Assembly (NCBI GenBank): GCA_009881125.1
Contig: WXFH01000016.1
Location: 62,001 to 126,000, forward strand
Direction: 5' to 3'
Origin: Acidaminobacter sp.
GTDB lineage: Bacteria; Bacillota_A; Clostridia; Peptostreptococcales; Acidaminobacteraceae
Length of the DNA: 64,000 nt
Below are positions 10,427 through 18,925 of this stretch, piece after piece. The position numbers and the translations under genes were made by a program. The notes beneath the pieces were generated by a model that saw nothing but the letters and a program-made list of their open reading frames with translations, was not told the origin of the DNA and did no database searches. Position 1 is the first letter of the stretch, and each line of letters begins with the position of its first letter.

Positions 10427-11374
10427 ATGAACTGGTTTGAAGTAAAAGTCAAAACAACCTCAATGGCTGTGGACGCAGTCACAAATTTATTATATGAGCT
10501 GGGCGCTCAGGGCATTGTCGTCGAGGACCCCAACGATCCTATTTTCAATGAAGGTTATGAAGGGGACTGGGATTATTTTGACCGAAGCGAAATTAAATTT
10601 GAGTTTGAAGGCGCGCTTGTCAAAGCCTATATGGAAATGGAGGCGCCGGAAGCGCTCATCCCTGTGATTCAGGCCCAAGTCGCTGACCTTTCGACCTTTG
10701 GGCTGGATCCCGGACTTGGAGAAGTTGAAATTAAAGAAGTCAGAGAGTCTGACTGGGCAAACGAATGGAAAAAATATTACCATCCCGTACGTATTGGCAG
10801 ACATTTGATCATCAAGCCGTCCTGGGAGCAAGTCCTTGACGCTGAGCCTCTCGACTTGGTGATCGAGCTGGATCCTGGCGGTGCCTTCGGGTCCGGGACA
10901 CATGAGACCACAACTATGTGTGCGGAACTTCTGGAAGAAAATCTTGTGCAAGGCAGCAAAGTCTACGATATTGGCTGTGGCAGCGGTATTCTGGCTATAG
11001 TGGCTGCGAAACTCGGCGCCGGGGAGGTCGTAGCGGCAGATATTGACCCCGCAGCAGTGGAAGTCACGAGAGAAAACGTCGAGGCCAATCAAGTTACTGA
11101 TGTGATCCAGGTCTGTGAAGGTGACCTGATGCAGGTCGTCGATTCGCCGGCGGACCTCGTGGTGACAAATATCATTGCGGATGTTGTCGCCTCCCTTGCG
11201 GACAGCATGAAATCCTATTTGAATCCAGAGGCAGTCTGGATCAGTTCAGGAATATTGGATAAAAAGTTGTCAATTGTCCTTGAAGCCATGTCTAAAAATG
11301 GGTACGAAGTCTTGGAAGTGCGTGAGAGAGGAGAATGGCGAGCACTTCTGGTGCGCGCCGGCGGACATGCATAG
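10427..11374 (+). CDS. prmA: ribosomal protein L11 methyltransferase
   Basis: 315 residues. The N-terminal alpha/beta domain (1-95) recognises L11; the class I SAM-dependent methyltransferase domain contains FGSGTHETT near residue 150 and the SAM loop VYDIGCGSGILAI at about residues 180-192, with NIIADV as the post-I motif. PrmA trimethylates L11 in the large subunit. A GGAGG site precedes the ATG. The stop overlaps the start of rsmE by 8 bases, so the two are co-translated. Confidence 0.96.
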   Translation: MNWFEVKVKTTSMAVDAVTNLLYELGAQGIVVEDPNDPIFNEGYEGDWDYFDRSEIKFEFEGALVKAYMEMEAPEALIPVIQAQVADLSTFGLDPGLGEVEIKEVRESDWANEWKKYYHPVRIGRHLIIKPSWEQVLDAEPLDLVIELDPGGAFGSGTHETTTMCAELLEENLVQGSKVYDIGCGSGILAIVAAKLGAGEVVAADIDPAAVEVTRENVEANQVTDVIQVCEGDLMQVVDSPADLVVTNIIADVVASLADSMKSYLNPEAVWISSGILDKKLSIVLEAMSKNGYEVLEVRERGEWRALLVRAGGHA

Positions 11375-12149
11375 ACTATTTGTCGACCAAGTCATTATGG
11401 AATGCCCGTGTACAGTGCGAGTTGTGTCACAGGAGGAAGTGCATCACGCGTTGAGGGTGCTGAGGCTGAGTGTAGGTGACCACATTGAGCTGACGGATGC
11501 AGACGGTGGTGAATATATAGCTGAAATAAAGACGGCGCTTTTGAATCAGACTGAAGACAGTGTCATGGAAGTTTTATGTCTCAAGAAGATTGAAATCCAC
11601 AGGGAATCTCCTGTAGAGGTTACGCTTTTTCAAGGGCTTCCCAAACACGACAAACTGGAGTTCATTATACAGAAAGCAGTAGAGCTTGGGGCGGTCAGAA
11701 TTGTACCCGTGGAGTGTGAGCGCTGCGTTGCCAGAATAAGGGATGCAAAGGATGCAGCCAAGAAAACAGAGCGTTGGAACCGGATTGCCCACGAAGCAGC
11801 AAAGCAGTCCAAGCGGGCTCTGGAACCGGAGGTCTTAGAGCCTGTCAGGCTGAAGGCAATCCAAGAGTTAACATCTCAGGATGAACTCAAGCTCCTGGCT
11901 TATGAAGGGGCAGCGTTGAAACCGCTGATGGAACATTTGGAGGAAGCGCAGCGGCGTGATGATCTGCAGCGTCGAGTGGCGATCATGATTGGGCCGGAAG
12001 GCGGTCTGACTGAAAAAGAAGTACATGAACTGAGTGAGATGGGATTTATAACTATCGGCCTCGGTCCTAGAATCCTTAGGACAGAGACTGCGGGCCTGGC
12101 ACTGCTGAGTATTATTCAGTATGTACTCGGGGATATGGGAGGAAGGTAA
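11367..12149 (+). CDS. rsmE: 16S rRNA (uracil1498-N3)-methyltransferase RsmE
   Basis: 260 residues in the RsmE/SPOUT fold: a PUA-like N-terminal domain and a knotted SAM domain with IGPEGGLTEKEV and LGPRILRTETA near the C-terminus, both diagnostic. It methylates 16S rRNA U1498 in the decoding region. A longer reading frame begins at 11274, but the ATG at 11367 (MHRLFVDQ) fits the family and gives an 8-base overlap with prmA. It is followed after 3 bases by mtaB. Confidence 0.94.
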   Translation: MHRLFVDQVIMECPCTVRVVSQEEVHHALRVLRLSVGDHIELTDADGGEYIAEIKTALLNQTEDSVMEVLCLKKIEIHRESPVEVTLFQGLPKHDKLEFIIQKAVELGAVRIVPVECERCVARIRDAKDAAKKTERWNRIAHEAAKQSKRALEPEVLEPVRLKAIQELTSQDELKLLAYEGAALKPLMEHLEEAQRRDDLQRRVAIMIGPEGGLTEKEVHELSEMGFITIGLGPRILRTETAGLALLSIIQYVLGDMGGR

Positions 12150-12152
12150 CAC

Positions 12153-13487
12153 GTGTCAAGAACAGTAGCATTTTCAACACTGGGATGCAAAGTCAATCAA
12201 TACGAATCGGACGCTATGGCGAAGCTGTTCAGAGATCGAGGCTACGACATTGTCCATGAGAATGACCCAGCGGATGTATATGTCATCAATACCTGTACCG
12301 TCACGAACCTGGGCGACCGGAAATCCAGGTCTATAGCCAGACGGGCTAGGCGGCAGAATCCCATGGCGGTCATTGCTGTGGTCGGCTGCTATGCTCAGGT
12401 GGCAGCGGATGAGGTCATGCGGATTGAAGGGGTCAACCTGGTGCTCGGCACCAACGAGCGCATGAAGATTGTGGATTATATTGAGGATCTTGGTCCCTGG
12501 GACAAAGTCAGCGCCGTTGGCGACATCATGGAGGTCGCTGAGTTTGAAGAGCTTGAAATTGACGAGCATGGCGACCGGACCAGGGCGTTTATAAAAATTC
12601 AGGAAGGCTGCAACCAGTACTGCAGTTATTGCATTATCCCCTATGCCCGAGGCAGAATACGCAGCCGCAGTATCGATCATATTGAATCTGAGGTCACAAG
12701 GCTTGTCGGGCACGGATTCAGCGAGTTTGTCCTGACGGGAATTCATATCGCGTCCTACGGCAGAGAAGTTGAGCAATCTCAGGCGGAGGCGCAGGCCCTG
12801 AGTCTGATTGATGTCATTGAGCGCGTGGACGCAATAGAAGGCGTCAAGCGTCTCAGGTTGGGTTCGATAGAACCCATGCTGATGACAGCGGAATTTGTTG
12901 AGCGTCTCAGCCGGTTAAAATCTATATGCCCTCATTTCCACTTATCTTTGCAAAGCGGTTCAGATCCTGTCTTAAAACGCATGAACCGTAAATATACCGC
13001 CTCGGATTTTATGGAGGTTGTAGAGCGTTTGAAAACCAAGTTCGACAGGCCGTCCCTGACCACAGACATCATAGTCGGTTTTCCGGGGGAAACTGAAGAG
13101 ATGTTCCGGGACACCATAACCCTGGCTTCACAGGTCGGCTTTGCAAAGATTCACGTCTTTCAGTATTCTGCCAAAACGGGGACACCTGCTGCGACCATGA
13201 AGGATCAAGTGGATCACGCAGTTCGTCATGAACGCAGCGAGCGGCTGATTGCGCTTCAGGACCAGCTTGAGTCCGACTATAACAGACAATGGCTGGGCAG
13301 TGTCAAAGAAGTATTGTTTGAAGGGGTTCCTGAACTGGGTATAAAAGAAATCGAAGGCCTGACGCCGGATTATCTCAGAGTCAAAGTTGAGGCTGGCCCT
13401 GGCTATATTGGAAAGATTGCCAAGGTTAAACTTGAGGCGTTGACAGAGCACGGTTTTATGGGATCTTTAATGGATGAGGAGGCATAG
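12153..13487 (+). CDS. mtaB: tRNA N6-threonylcarbamoyladenosine methylthiotransferase MtaB
   Basis: 444 residues with the three domains of the MiaB family: an N-terminal UPF0004 domain starting VAFSTLGCKVNQYESD with three cluster cysteines, the radical SAM core with CNQYCSYC near residue 151-158, and a C-terminal TRAM domain. The signature GCKVNQYE separates MtaB from MiaB. It adds a methylthio group to t6A37 of tRNAs reading ANN codons. Start is GTG at 12153 after GGGAGGAAGG; it is in one operon with prmA and rsmE. Confidence 0.94.
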   Translation: MSRTVAFSTLGCKVNQYESDAMAKLFRDRGYDIVHENDPADVYVINTCTVTNLGDRKSRSIARRARRQNPMAVIAVVGCYAQVAADEVMRIEGVNLVLGTNERMKIVDYIEDLGPWDKVSAVGDIMEVAEFEELEIDEHGDRTRAFIKIQEGCNQYCSYCIIPYARGRIRSRSIDHIESEVTRLVGHGFSEFVLTGIHIASYGREVEQSQAEAQALSLIDVIERVDAIEGVKRLRLGSIEPMLMTAEFVERLSRLKSICPHFHLSLQSGSDPVLKRMNRKYTASDFMEVVERLKTKFDRPSLTTDIIVGFPGETEEMFRDTITLASQVGFAKIHVFQYSAKTGTPAATMKDQVDHAVRHERSERLIALQDQLESDYNRQWLGSVKEVLFEGVPELGIKEIEGLTPDYLRVKVEAGPGYIGKIAKVKLEALTEHGFMGSLMDEEA

Positions 13488-13488
13488 T

Positions 13489-13833
13489 ATGCAGAATTGT
13501 TTGTTTTGTAAAATTGCTGGTGGTGAAATCCCATCTAATAAAGCGTATGAAGATGAGCAGGTCATTGTCTTTCACGACATATCGCCTGTCGCGCCGGTGC
13601 ACGTTTTGATCGTTCCCAAAAAGCATCTGGCTTCGACAAATGAACTCAGTGAAGCTGAGTCCGGATTGATTGCCCATGTCTTTAAAGTGGCTGTACAGGT
13701 CGCTTCAGAGCTGGGGCTTAAAGAAAACGGATACAGGATCGTCAACAATTGCGGAAAAGATGGCGGGCAGACTGTGGATCATCTCCATTTCCATCTTTTA
13801 GGCGGTCGCTATCTGGACTGGCCTCCGGGTTGA
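13489..13833 (+). CDS. HIT-family purine nucleotide hydrolase (HinT-like)
   Basis: 114 residues. The zinc-type N-terminus CLFCKI is followed by the histidine triad HLHFHLLGGR near the C-terminus, which is the catalytic signature of Hint-branch HIT hydrolases that cleave nucleoside phosphoramidates. The ATG at 13489 begins one base after the mtaB stop, with GAGGAGG inside the mtaB end; an upstream in-frame start would only add five residues. It is co-transcribed with mtaB, a frequent Firmicute arrangement. The exact physiological substrate is not predictable. Confidence 0.92.
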   Translation: MQNCLFCKIAGGEIPSNKAYEDEQVIVFHDISPVAPVHVLIVPKKHLASTNELSEAESGLIAHVFKVAVQVASELGLKENGYRIVNNCGKDGGQTVDHLHFHLLGGRYLDWPPG

Positions 13834-13973
13834 TAAAAACGGTACAATACGAAATACAGTTGCTTTTTGAATGCTCCTAATGTATAATGTCCTAGTATTC
13901 TGTTATTATTCCTCTGTAACGACAGCGGTGCTGTCACCAGAATGCAAGTTTGACACGGGGGGAGGGAATAGCT

Positions 13974-14159
13974 GTGGCAGGAATTAAAGTTGGAGCTACC
14001 GAAACAATAGATAGTGCACTTAGACGTTTTAAGAAAGAGACGTCAAAAGCTGGCGTCCTTGCGGAAGTCAAAAAGAGAAAACATTACGAAAAGCCAAGCG
14101 TACAACGCAAGAAGAAGTCCGAGGCTGCGAGAAGAAAGAGCAAGAGCAAATCTTTCTAG
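13974..14159 (+). CDS. rpsU: 30S ribosomal protein S21
   Basis: 61 residues, close to the usual 58. The sequence [20 protein letters not shown] and the basic tail [17 protein letters not shown] are typical S21. The GTG at 13974 was chosen because a very strong GGGGGGAGGG site lies at 13957-13966; the TTG at 13950 would add eight non-conserved residues. S21 joins the 30S subunit late. It is followed by yqeY, the standard Firmicute pair. Confidence 0.95.
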   Translation: MAGIKVGATETIDSALRRFKKETSKAGVLAEVKKRKHYEKPSVQRKKKSEAARRKSKSKSF

Positions 14160-14190
14160 TCGCTCTCCTTGGAAGTCAGGGGTGAGTTGA

Positions 14191-14637
14191 ATGAGCTTGA
14201 AAGATTTGTTGATGCAGGACCTCAAGACTGCCATGCAGGAAAAGGACGTTCTTAGGAAAACGACCGTCACTATGCTTCGCGCAGCAGTCAAACAGGTTGA
14301 AGTCGATCAACGCGTAGAACTTCTTGATCAGGATATTGTGGAAATCGTCGCCAAGCAAATCAAACAGAAACGAGCGGCCATTGAAGAATTCGCTAAAGGC
14401 GGCCGTCAGGATCTGGTGGATGAAGCTTTGGCTGAAATCCATATCTTAGAAGCCTACCTTCCGGAACAGCTTACAGAGGAGCAAATCAAAGCCATGGTTT
14501 TGGAGGCGATCGCTGAAACAGGCGCATCTTCTCCTAAAGACATGGGAAAAGTCATGGCCATCATGACACCCAAGACGAAAGGTCTGGCAGACGGGAAACT
14601 GGTTGCCACACTCGTCAAGGAACAATTAAATCAGTAA
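14191..14637 (+). CDS. yqeY: GatB/YqeY domain protein
   Basis: 148 residues, all helical, matching the YqeY family: N-terminal MSLKDLLMQDLKTAMQEKD, a central KQKRAAIEEF, and the C-terminal GatB-tail-like domain with SPKDMGKVMAIMTPKTKGLADG. Its role is unclear; the fold resembles the tRNA-sensing tail of the GatB amidotransferase subunit, so RNA binding is inferred. It lies 31 bases after rpsU and is closed by a terminator. Confidence 0.93.
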   Translation: MSLKDLLMQDLKTAMQEKDVLRKTTVTMLRAAVKQVEVDQRVELLDQDIVEIVAKQIKQKRAAIEEFAKGGRQDLVDEALAEIHILEAYLPEQLTEEQIKAMVLEAIAETGASSPKDMGKVMAIMTPKTKGLADGKLVATLVKEQLNQ

Positions 14638-14643
14638 TAACGA

Positions 14644-14670
14644 GGCCGCTGATTCAGCGGCCTTTTTTTT
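14644..14670 (+). terminator. terminator after yqeY
   Basis: GGCCGCTGA (14644-14652) pairs with TCAGCGGCC (14654-14662), directly followed by eight T residues: a textbook Rho-independent terminator. Confidence 0.95.
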
Positions 14671-14683
14671 ATGTTACAACTAT

Positions 14684-14724
14684 ATTACGGTCCCCAATTT
14701 GAGATTGGGGACGCGGACCGTAAT
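14684..14724. repeat. nested palindrome between yqeY and phoH
   Basis: Outer arms ATTACGGTCC (14684-14693) and GGACCGTAAT (14715-14724) enclose a second 9-bp hairpin GTCCCCAAT (14690-14698) / ATTGGGGAC (14704-14712). The two share bases, so alternative foldings compete. There is no U-run, so it is not a normal terminator. It may be an operator, a cruciform or a relic of a small mobile repeat. Confidence 0.7.
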
Positions 14725-14830
14725 AATTATTTCAGACGGATTTTTGCATCCTTTTGACGCCTAAACCAATGGATTGTGTTAAAATCAAAGGTAGGATGTT
14801 TTAACGTTTCAGAAAGGGCGGATCAATCGA

Positions 14831-15898
14831 TTGGAGACACATGAACGAAGAATAAGTGTAGATAATTTGGAAGTTCTTTATAAATTGTTTGGGAACCTGG
14901 ACGAAAACTTGATGCGCATTGAAAATGCCTTTAAAGTCAAGCTTGCCTCCAGGGACGGCGAAGTCATCATCATTGGAGAAGATCAAACGGTTCATGTCGT
15001 GGAAAAACTGATTGAGGTTCTGATTGGCGCCATAAAGGCCGGCGAAGTGCTGGATGCCCAGAAACTGGACTATTTCATGACTATGTTCAGAGAAGGTGAG
15101 GGCGACAAACTGCCCGGACTTTCAGACGCCATCCTCGTGGTCACCTCAAAGGGAAAGTTCGTCAAGCCCAAGACCCTGGGTCAGCAGAAATACGTCAAAG
15201 CCATTCAGAAGCACGACGTCACCTTTGGCATTGGTCCGGCAGGTACTGGTAAGACCTATCTGGCGGTAGCTATGGCGGTCAAGGCTTTTAAAAATGACGA
15301 AGTCTCCAGGATTGTCATCACTCGACCTGCAGTAGAGGCAGGGGAAAGCCTTGGATTTTTGCCCGGGGATCTGCAGATGAAAGTCGATCCCTATTTGAGG
15401 CCGCTATATGACGCGCTTTATGATATTCTTGGGACAGAGACCTATTTGAAATATAAAGAACGCGGTTTGATTGAAGTAGCACCGCTGGCCTATATGCGCG
15501 GAAGAACGCTGGACAACAGCTTCATCATTCTGGACGAAGCACAGAATACAACCATTGAACAAATGAAAATGTTTCTGACACGCTTTGGCTTTGGCTCAAA
15601 AGTGGTAGTCAATGGAGACATTACCCAGATCGATTTGCCTTCCGGAAAAAAGTCGGGGCTGGTTCATGCTGCCGAGGTGCTAAAATCCGTTGAAGAAATT
15701 TCCATGGTCGAATTCACGGATCGCGACGTCGTCAGACATACGCTGGTGCGGCGCATAATTCAGGAATACGACAAATATGAAAAGCGGATTCAGTATAAAG
15801 AAGAAGCCAAAAAGGAAGCCAAACAGGAAGCCAAACAGAATGCAAGGTTTAAAAAGAGCCGGGAGTCACAAGACGGACGCAGCCAGGGAAGAGGATAA
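14831..15898 (+). CDS. PhoH-family ATPase
   Basis: 355 residues. An N-terminal KH-like region (about 1-100) is followed by the PhoH P-loop domain with Walker A GPAGTGKTY near residue 138-146 and Walker B SFIILDEAQN near residue 231-240. The C-terminal tail is a lysine/alanine-rich low-complexity stretch with KEAKKEAKQEAKQ. PhoH proteins are predicted RNA-binding ATPases; pairing with ybeY is near universal in Firmicutes and suggests a role in rRNA quality control. Start is TTG at 14831 after AGGGCGG. Confidence 0.93.
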   Translation: METHERRISVDNLEVLYKLFGNLDENLMRIENAFKVKLASRDGEVIIIGEDQTVHVVEKLIEVLIGAIKAGEVLDAQKLDYFMTMFREGEGDKLPGLSDAILVVTSKGKFVKPKTLGQQKYVKAIQKHDVTFGIGPAGTGKTYLAVAMAVKAFKNDEVSRIVITRPAVEAGESLGFLPGDLQMKVDPYLRPLYDALYDILGTETYLKYKERGLIEVAPLAYMRGRTLDNSFIILDEAQNTTIEQMKMFLTRFGFGSKVVVNGDITQIDLPSGKKSGLVHAAEVLKSVEEISMVEFTDRDVVRHTLVRRIIQEYDKYEKRIQYKEEAKKEAKQEAKQNARFKKSRESQDGRSQGRG

Positions 15899-15915
15899 AA
15901 TTCTGATAGGGGGCA

Positions 15916-16395
15916 ATGGAGATGGTGCATATCAATTTTCAGGACCGGCAGGACCGTAAATCTGTACCTGAATCGCTGGTCGCCAAATTGACTGAGGTCA
16001 TTGAAATGGCACTCGAATATGAAAATCTTGAAGATTATGAGTGCGAGGTCGATCTTACATTAGTTGATGACGCTGAGATTCATCAGCTCAACCTTGAGCA
16101 CAGAAGGATCGACAAAGTCACGGATGTCCTCTCATTCCCTCAGTACGACGCCATAAAAGATATGGAGGACCTTCCTGATCCCATGTATTTGGGAGACATT
16201 GTCATTAGCGTCGAGCGCGCGCTGGCTCAGGCAAATGATTATAAGCACAGCTTTGAACGTGAAATGTGTTTTTTGACAGCCCATAGCATGCTTCACCTCT
16301 TTGGTTATGACCACGAAACGGACGAAGACCAAAAACAGATGCGCGCACTGGAAGAGTCAATCCTCGAAGAACTTGGCATTACCCGTGAGGTGTAG
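15916..16395 (+). CDS. ybeY: endoribonuclease YbeY (rRNA maturation)
   Basis: 159 residues. The zinc motif HSMLHLFGYDH near residues 118-128 (three histidines, HxxxHxxGYDH) is the UPF0054/YbeY signature. YbeY is a metal-dependent endonuclease involved in 16S rRNA 3'-end processing and 70S quality control. The ATG at 15916 has a GGGGG site upstream; a second ATG at 15922 cannot be excluded. It sits 17 bases after phoH and 2 bases before the next gene. Confidence 0.95.
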   Translation: MEMVHINFQDRQDRKSVPESLVAKLTEVIEMALEYENLEDYECEVDLTLVDDAEIHQLNLEHRRIDKVTDVLSFPQYDAIKDMEDLPDPMYLGDIVISVERALAQANDYKHSFEREMCFLTAHSMLHLFGYDHETDEDQKQMRALEESILEELGITREV

Positions 16396-16397
16396 TC

Positions 16398-17528
16398 ATG
16401 TGGCGGGCCGTGGAGCGACTGAGTGACAATGTGCTTCCAAACAACTTTTCGGTGAGAAAAAAGAGGTCTGGCAAACTGGTTACGCTATCGTTATGGGTGT
16501 GTGTGATTGCAGCACTTGTGGGCTGTACGCCCGGGTCATCTGTTGCTGAGCCTGAAGCCGAGGTCCAGGAGCCTGTAGAAGTATCAGTCCCGGAACCGGA
16601 GCCTGAACCTGAGCCTGTCGTCGAGCTGCCATCTGAAGACAGCCAGACCTGGACGGCGCGCTGGCTTATAGACCGTCCTGTCTTTGTGATGATGGATAAT
16701 CACGCGGGCGCCAGGCCTCAGTCAGGTTTAAAAGAGGCACTCTTCGTATACGAGATGCTGGCCGAGGGCAACATTACCCGCTACGAGGCCGTTTTTACCA
16801 GTACGGGTGACTATGAAGTCGGGCCCATCAGAAGTGCAAGACCCTACTTCATAAACAGGGCACTTGAGTATGACGGTCTCTATGTCCATGTTGGGGGATC
16901 CCCTCAAGCCTTTAATGACCTGTCCAAACTAAAAGTAGCGGATATTGACGGCTTATCTGCAGGGCGAAATATTTTCTGGAGAAGAAGTCACAAGAAAATA
17001 CCGCATAATATGTACTCAACCCTGAACGCGATTCGAAAAGATGCTGACAGGAAAAAATACCGGGTCGAGCCGGAGTTTGATGTTCCAATCTATGCGAAGA
17101 CCGCAGCGCCGCCTTCTGAAGATCAGGCCGGTTCTGTCAGGCTGGTATACAGACAGGGCAGCAGCGGCTATGCATCAGGGTATCTCTATGATGAGGCATT
17201 AAAAGCCTATAGCCGCCAGGTCAATGGCGCGCCTCATGTGGATGAACTGGATAATACACCGCTCATGGTGACGAATGTCATTATTCAAACTGTCAGAACG
17301 AAAACTGTGGACAATGAAGGCCGGTTGGTTATGGATGACGTTGGTTCAGGCCAAGGCTGGTATATGAGTATGGGTGCCCGAATTCCAATTCAATGGGAAA
17401 AAGCGGACCGACGCGCTCAAACAATCTATAAAACCGAAGAGGGCACGGCTATACAGCTGAATCCGGGTGTAACTTGGATTCAGGTTATACCTCAGTGGCT
17501 GGAGCCGGTCTGGAATGAGGGGGCATAA
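16398..17528 (+). CDS. YerB-like lipoprotein, DUF3048
   Basis: 376 residues. A lipoprotein signal (hydrophobic segment TLSLWVCVIAALVGC, lipidated Cys about residue 43) is followed by a spacer of proline-glutamate repeats (PEPEPEPEP), then the DUF3048 domain with RPVFVMMDNHAGARPQSG and GPIRSARPYF. It is expected on the outer face of the membrane. Function is unknown. The ATG at 16398 has a GAGGTG site; a GTG at 16452 would give a shorter signal peptide but lacks one. It is tightly packed between ybeY and cdd. Confidence 0.88.
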   Translation: MWRAVERLSDNVLPNNFSVRKKRSGKLVTLSLWVCVIAALVGCTPGSSVAEPEAEVQEPVEVSVPEPEPEPEPVVELPSEDSQTWTARWLIDRPVFVMMDNHAGARPQSGLKEALFVYEMLAEGNITRYEAVFTSTGDYEVGPIRSARPYFINRALEYDGLYVHVGGSPQAFNDLSKLKVADIDGLSAGRNIFWRRSHKKIPHNMYSTLNAIRKDADRKKYRVEPEFDVPIYAKTAAPPSEDQAGSVRLVYRQGSSGYASGYLYDEALKAYSRQVNGAPHVDELDNTPLMVTNVIIQTVRTKTVDNEGRLVMDDVGSGQGWYMSMGARIPIQWEKADRRAQTIYKTEEGTAIQLNPGVTWIQVIPQWLEPVWNEGA

Positions 17529-17529
17529 T

Positions 17530-17925
17530 ATGGAGATCACTTATGAAAAACTCATTGAGATGGCATATGAAGCAATGCAATATGCCTATACACCCTATTC
17601 GAAGTTCAATGTGGGTGCAGCGCTCCTGGCGAGCACCGGTGATGTCTATACGGGCTGCAACATTGAAAGCGCCTCCTATGGGGCTACCAACTGCGCAGAG
17701 CGTACAGCGCTGTTTAAAGCAGTTTCAGAGGGCTGCAGGTCCTTTAAGGCGATTGCGATTGTCAGCGAATCAAAGCTGCCAACCTATCCCTGTGGCATCT
17801 GTCGCCAAATGCTGATGGAATTTGGCGATCTCGATGTGATCCTGGATCGTGGGGGAAGCCTCGTCGTTCACAGGCTGTCTGAGCTGCTTCCACATTCTTT
17901 TACACAGGCAGACTTGCAAATATAA
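17530..17925 (+). CDS. cdd: cytidine deaminase
   Basis: 131 residues, the length of homotetrameric bacterial cytidine deaminases. The zinc site is formed by CAERTA (Cys-Ala-Glu, with catalytic Glu) and PCGICRQ; SKFNVGAALL near residues 22-31 binds substrate. It converts cytidine to uridine in pyrimidine salvage. The ATG at 17530 follows the stop of the lipoprotein gene by one base and has GAGGGGG upstream. The position between ybeY and era is conserved in Firmicutes. Confidence 0.96.
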   Translation: MEITYEKLIEMAYEAMQYAYTPYSKFNVGAALLASTGDVYTGCNIESASYGATNCAERTALFKAVSEGCRSFKAIAIVSESKLPTYPCGICRQMLMEFGDLDVILDRGGSLVVHRLSELLPHSFTQADLQI

Positions 17926-17971
17926 GAGGTCTTTCACTTAAGTTTTACCATTTATGTCAGGAGGAACTTAG

Positions 17972-18862
17972 TTGTCATTCAAATCAGGATTTGTTTCAAT
18001 TATAGGCAGACCAAATGTTGGGAAATCAACACTTCTTAACGCGATTACCGGCGAAAAAATCGCCATTATGTCAGATAAGCCGCAGACGACCCGCAATAGA
18101 ATTCAGGCGATTTACACGACGAAGGATAGCCAGATCATTTTTGTGGACACCCCCGGCATGACAAGAGCCAAAAATAAGCTGGGCGATTTCATGATCAAAA
18201 CCGCGCTGGATACCTTGAAGGAAGTCGACGCCATCATTTTTATGGTGGATGACTCACTGTCCCTCGGACCGTCAGACAAGTTTATTCTCGAGCATCTCCA
18301 GAACGTCAAAACGCCTGTGATTCTCGCCATCAACAAAGTAGACAAAATCATGCCCGAGCAATATGCCATCATTACAAAAATTTACAGTGAGTACAGTTTT
18401 ATTAAGGATATTGTCAGTCTGTCGGCACTCCAGGGTGCAAACATCAATGTCGTCATCGATAAAGTGATTGGGTATCTTCCGGAAGGACCTATGTATTATC
18501 CGGGAGACATGATTACGGATCAGCCTGAGCGTGCAATTGTCGCAGAGATTATTCGCGAAAAGCTGCTCCACTATCTGGATCAGGAAGTGCCCCATGGGGT
18601 CGCAGTTGAAATTGAGGCTATGAAGAATCGTGAAAACAGCGACATGGTGGATATTAGAGCGGTCATTGTCTGTGAGCGCGAAAGTCATAAAGGGATCATC
18701 ATCGGTAAAGGCGGACGAAAATTAAAGGGCGTGGGAAAAAGCGCCAGAGAGGAAATTGAGCGCCTTTTGGGATCCAAAGTATTTCTGGAGCTCTGGGTTA
18801 AGGTTCGTCCTGGCTGGCGGGACAATGACTTGATGCTCAAGAACTTTGGCTACAAAGAATAA
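17972..18862 (+). CDS. era: GTPase Era (16S rRNA binding)
   Basis: 296 residues. GTPase domain: G1 GRPNVGKST at residues 12-20, DTPG and NKVD; C-terminal KH domain with IVCERESHKGIIIGKGGRKLK. Era binds the 3' end of 16S rRNA and is needed for 30S maturation, which fits with ybeY and phoH in the same cluster. Start is TTG at 17972 after a strong AGGAGG site. Confidence 0.97.
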   Translation: MSFKSGFVSIIGRPNVGKSTLLNAITGEKIAIMSDKPQTTRNRIQAIYTTKDSQIIFVDTPGMTRAKNKLGDFMIKTALDTLKEVDAIIFMVDDSLSLGPSDKFILEHLQNVKTPVILAINKVDKIMPEQYAIITKIYSEYSFIKDIVSLSALQGANINVVIDKVIGYLPEGPMYYPGDMITDQPERAIVAEIIREKLLHYLDQEVPHGVAVEIEAMKNRENSDMVDIRAVIVCERESHKGIIIGKGGRKLKGVGKSAREEIERLLGSKVFLELWVKVRPGWRDNDLMLKNFGYKE

Positions 18863-18925
18863 CCCCAATTGGATAATGGTTTATAATTGAATAACTTATA
18901 AAGTAACAAAGCTCGGGGGTGACGT

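Noticed and set aside
15790..15850. Short tandem repeat AAGCCAAAC-type near the phoH end as a genomic repeat
   Set aside because: It is the coding sequence of the lysine/alanine-rich tail of PhoH and is in frame; low-complexity protein, not a separate element.
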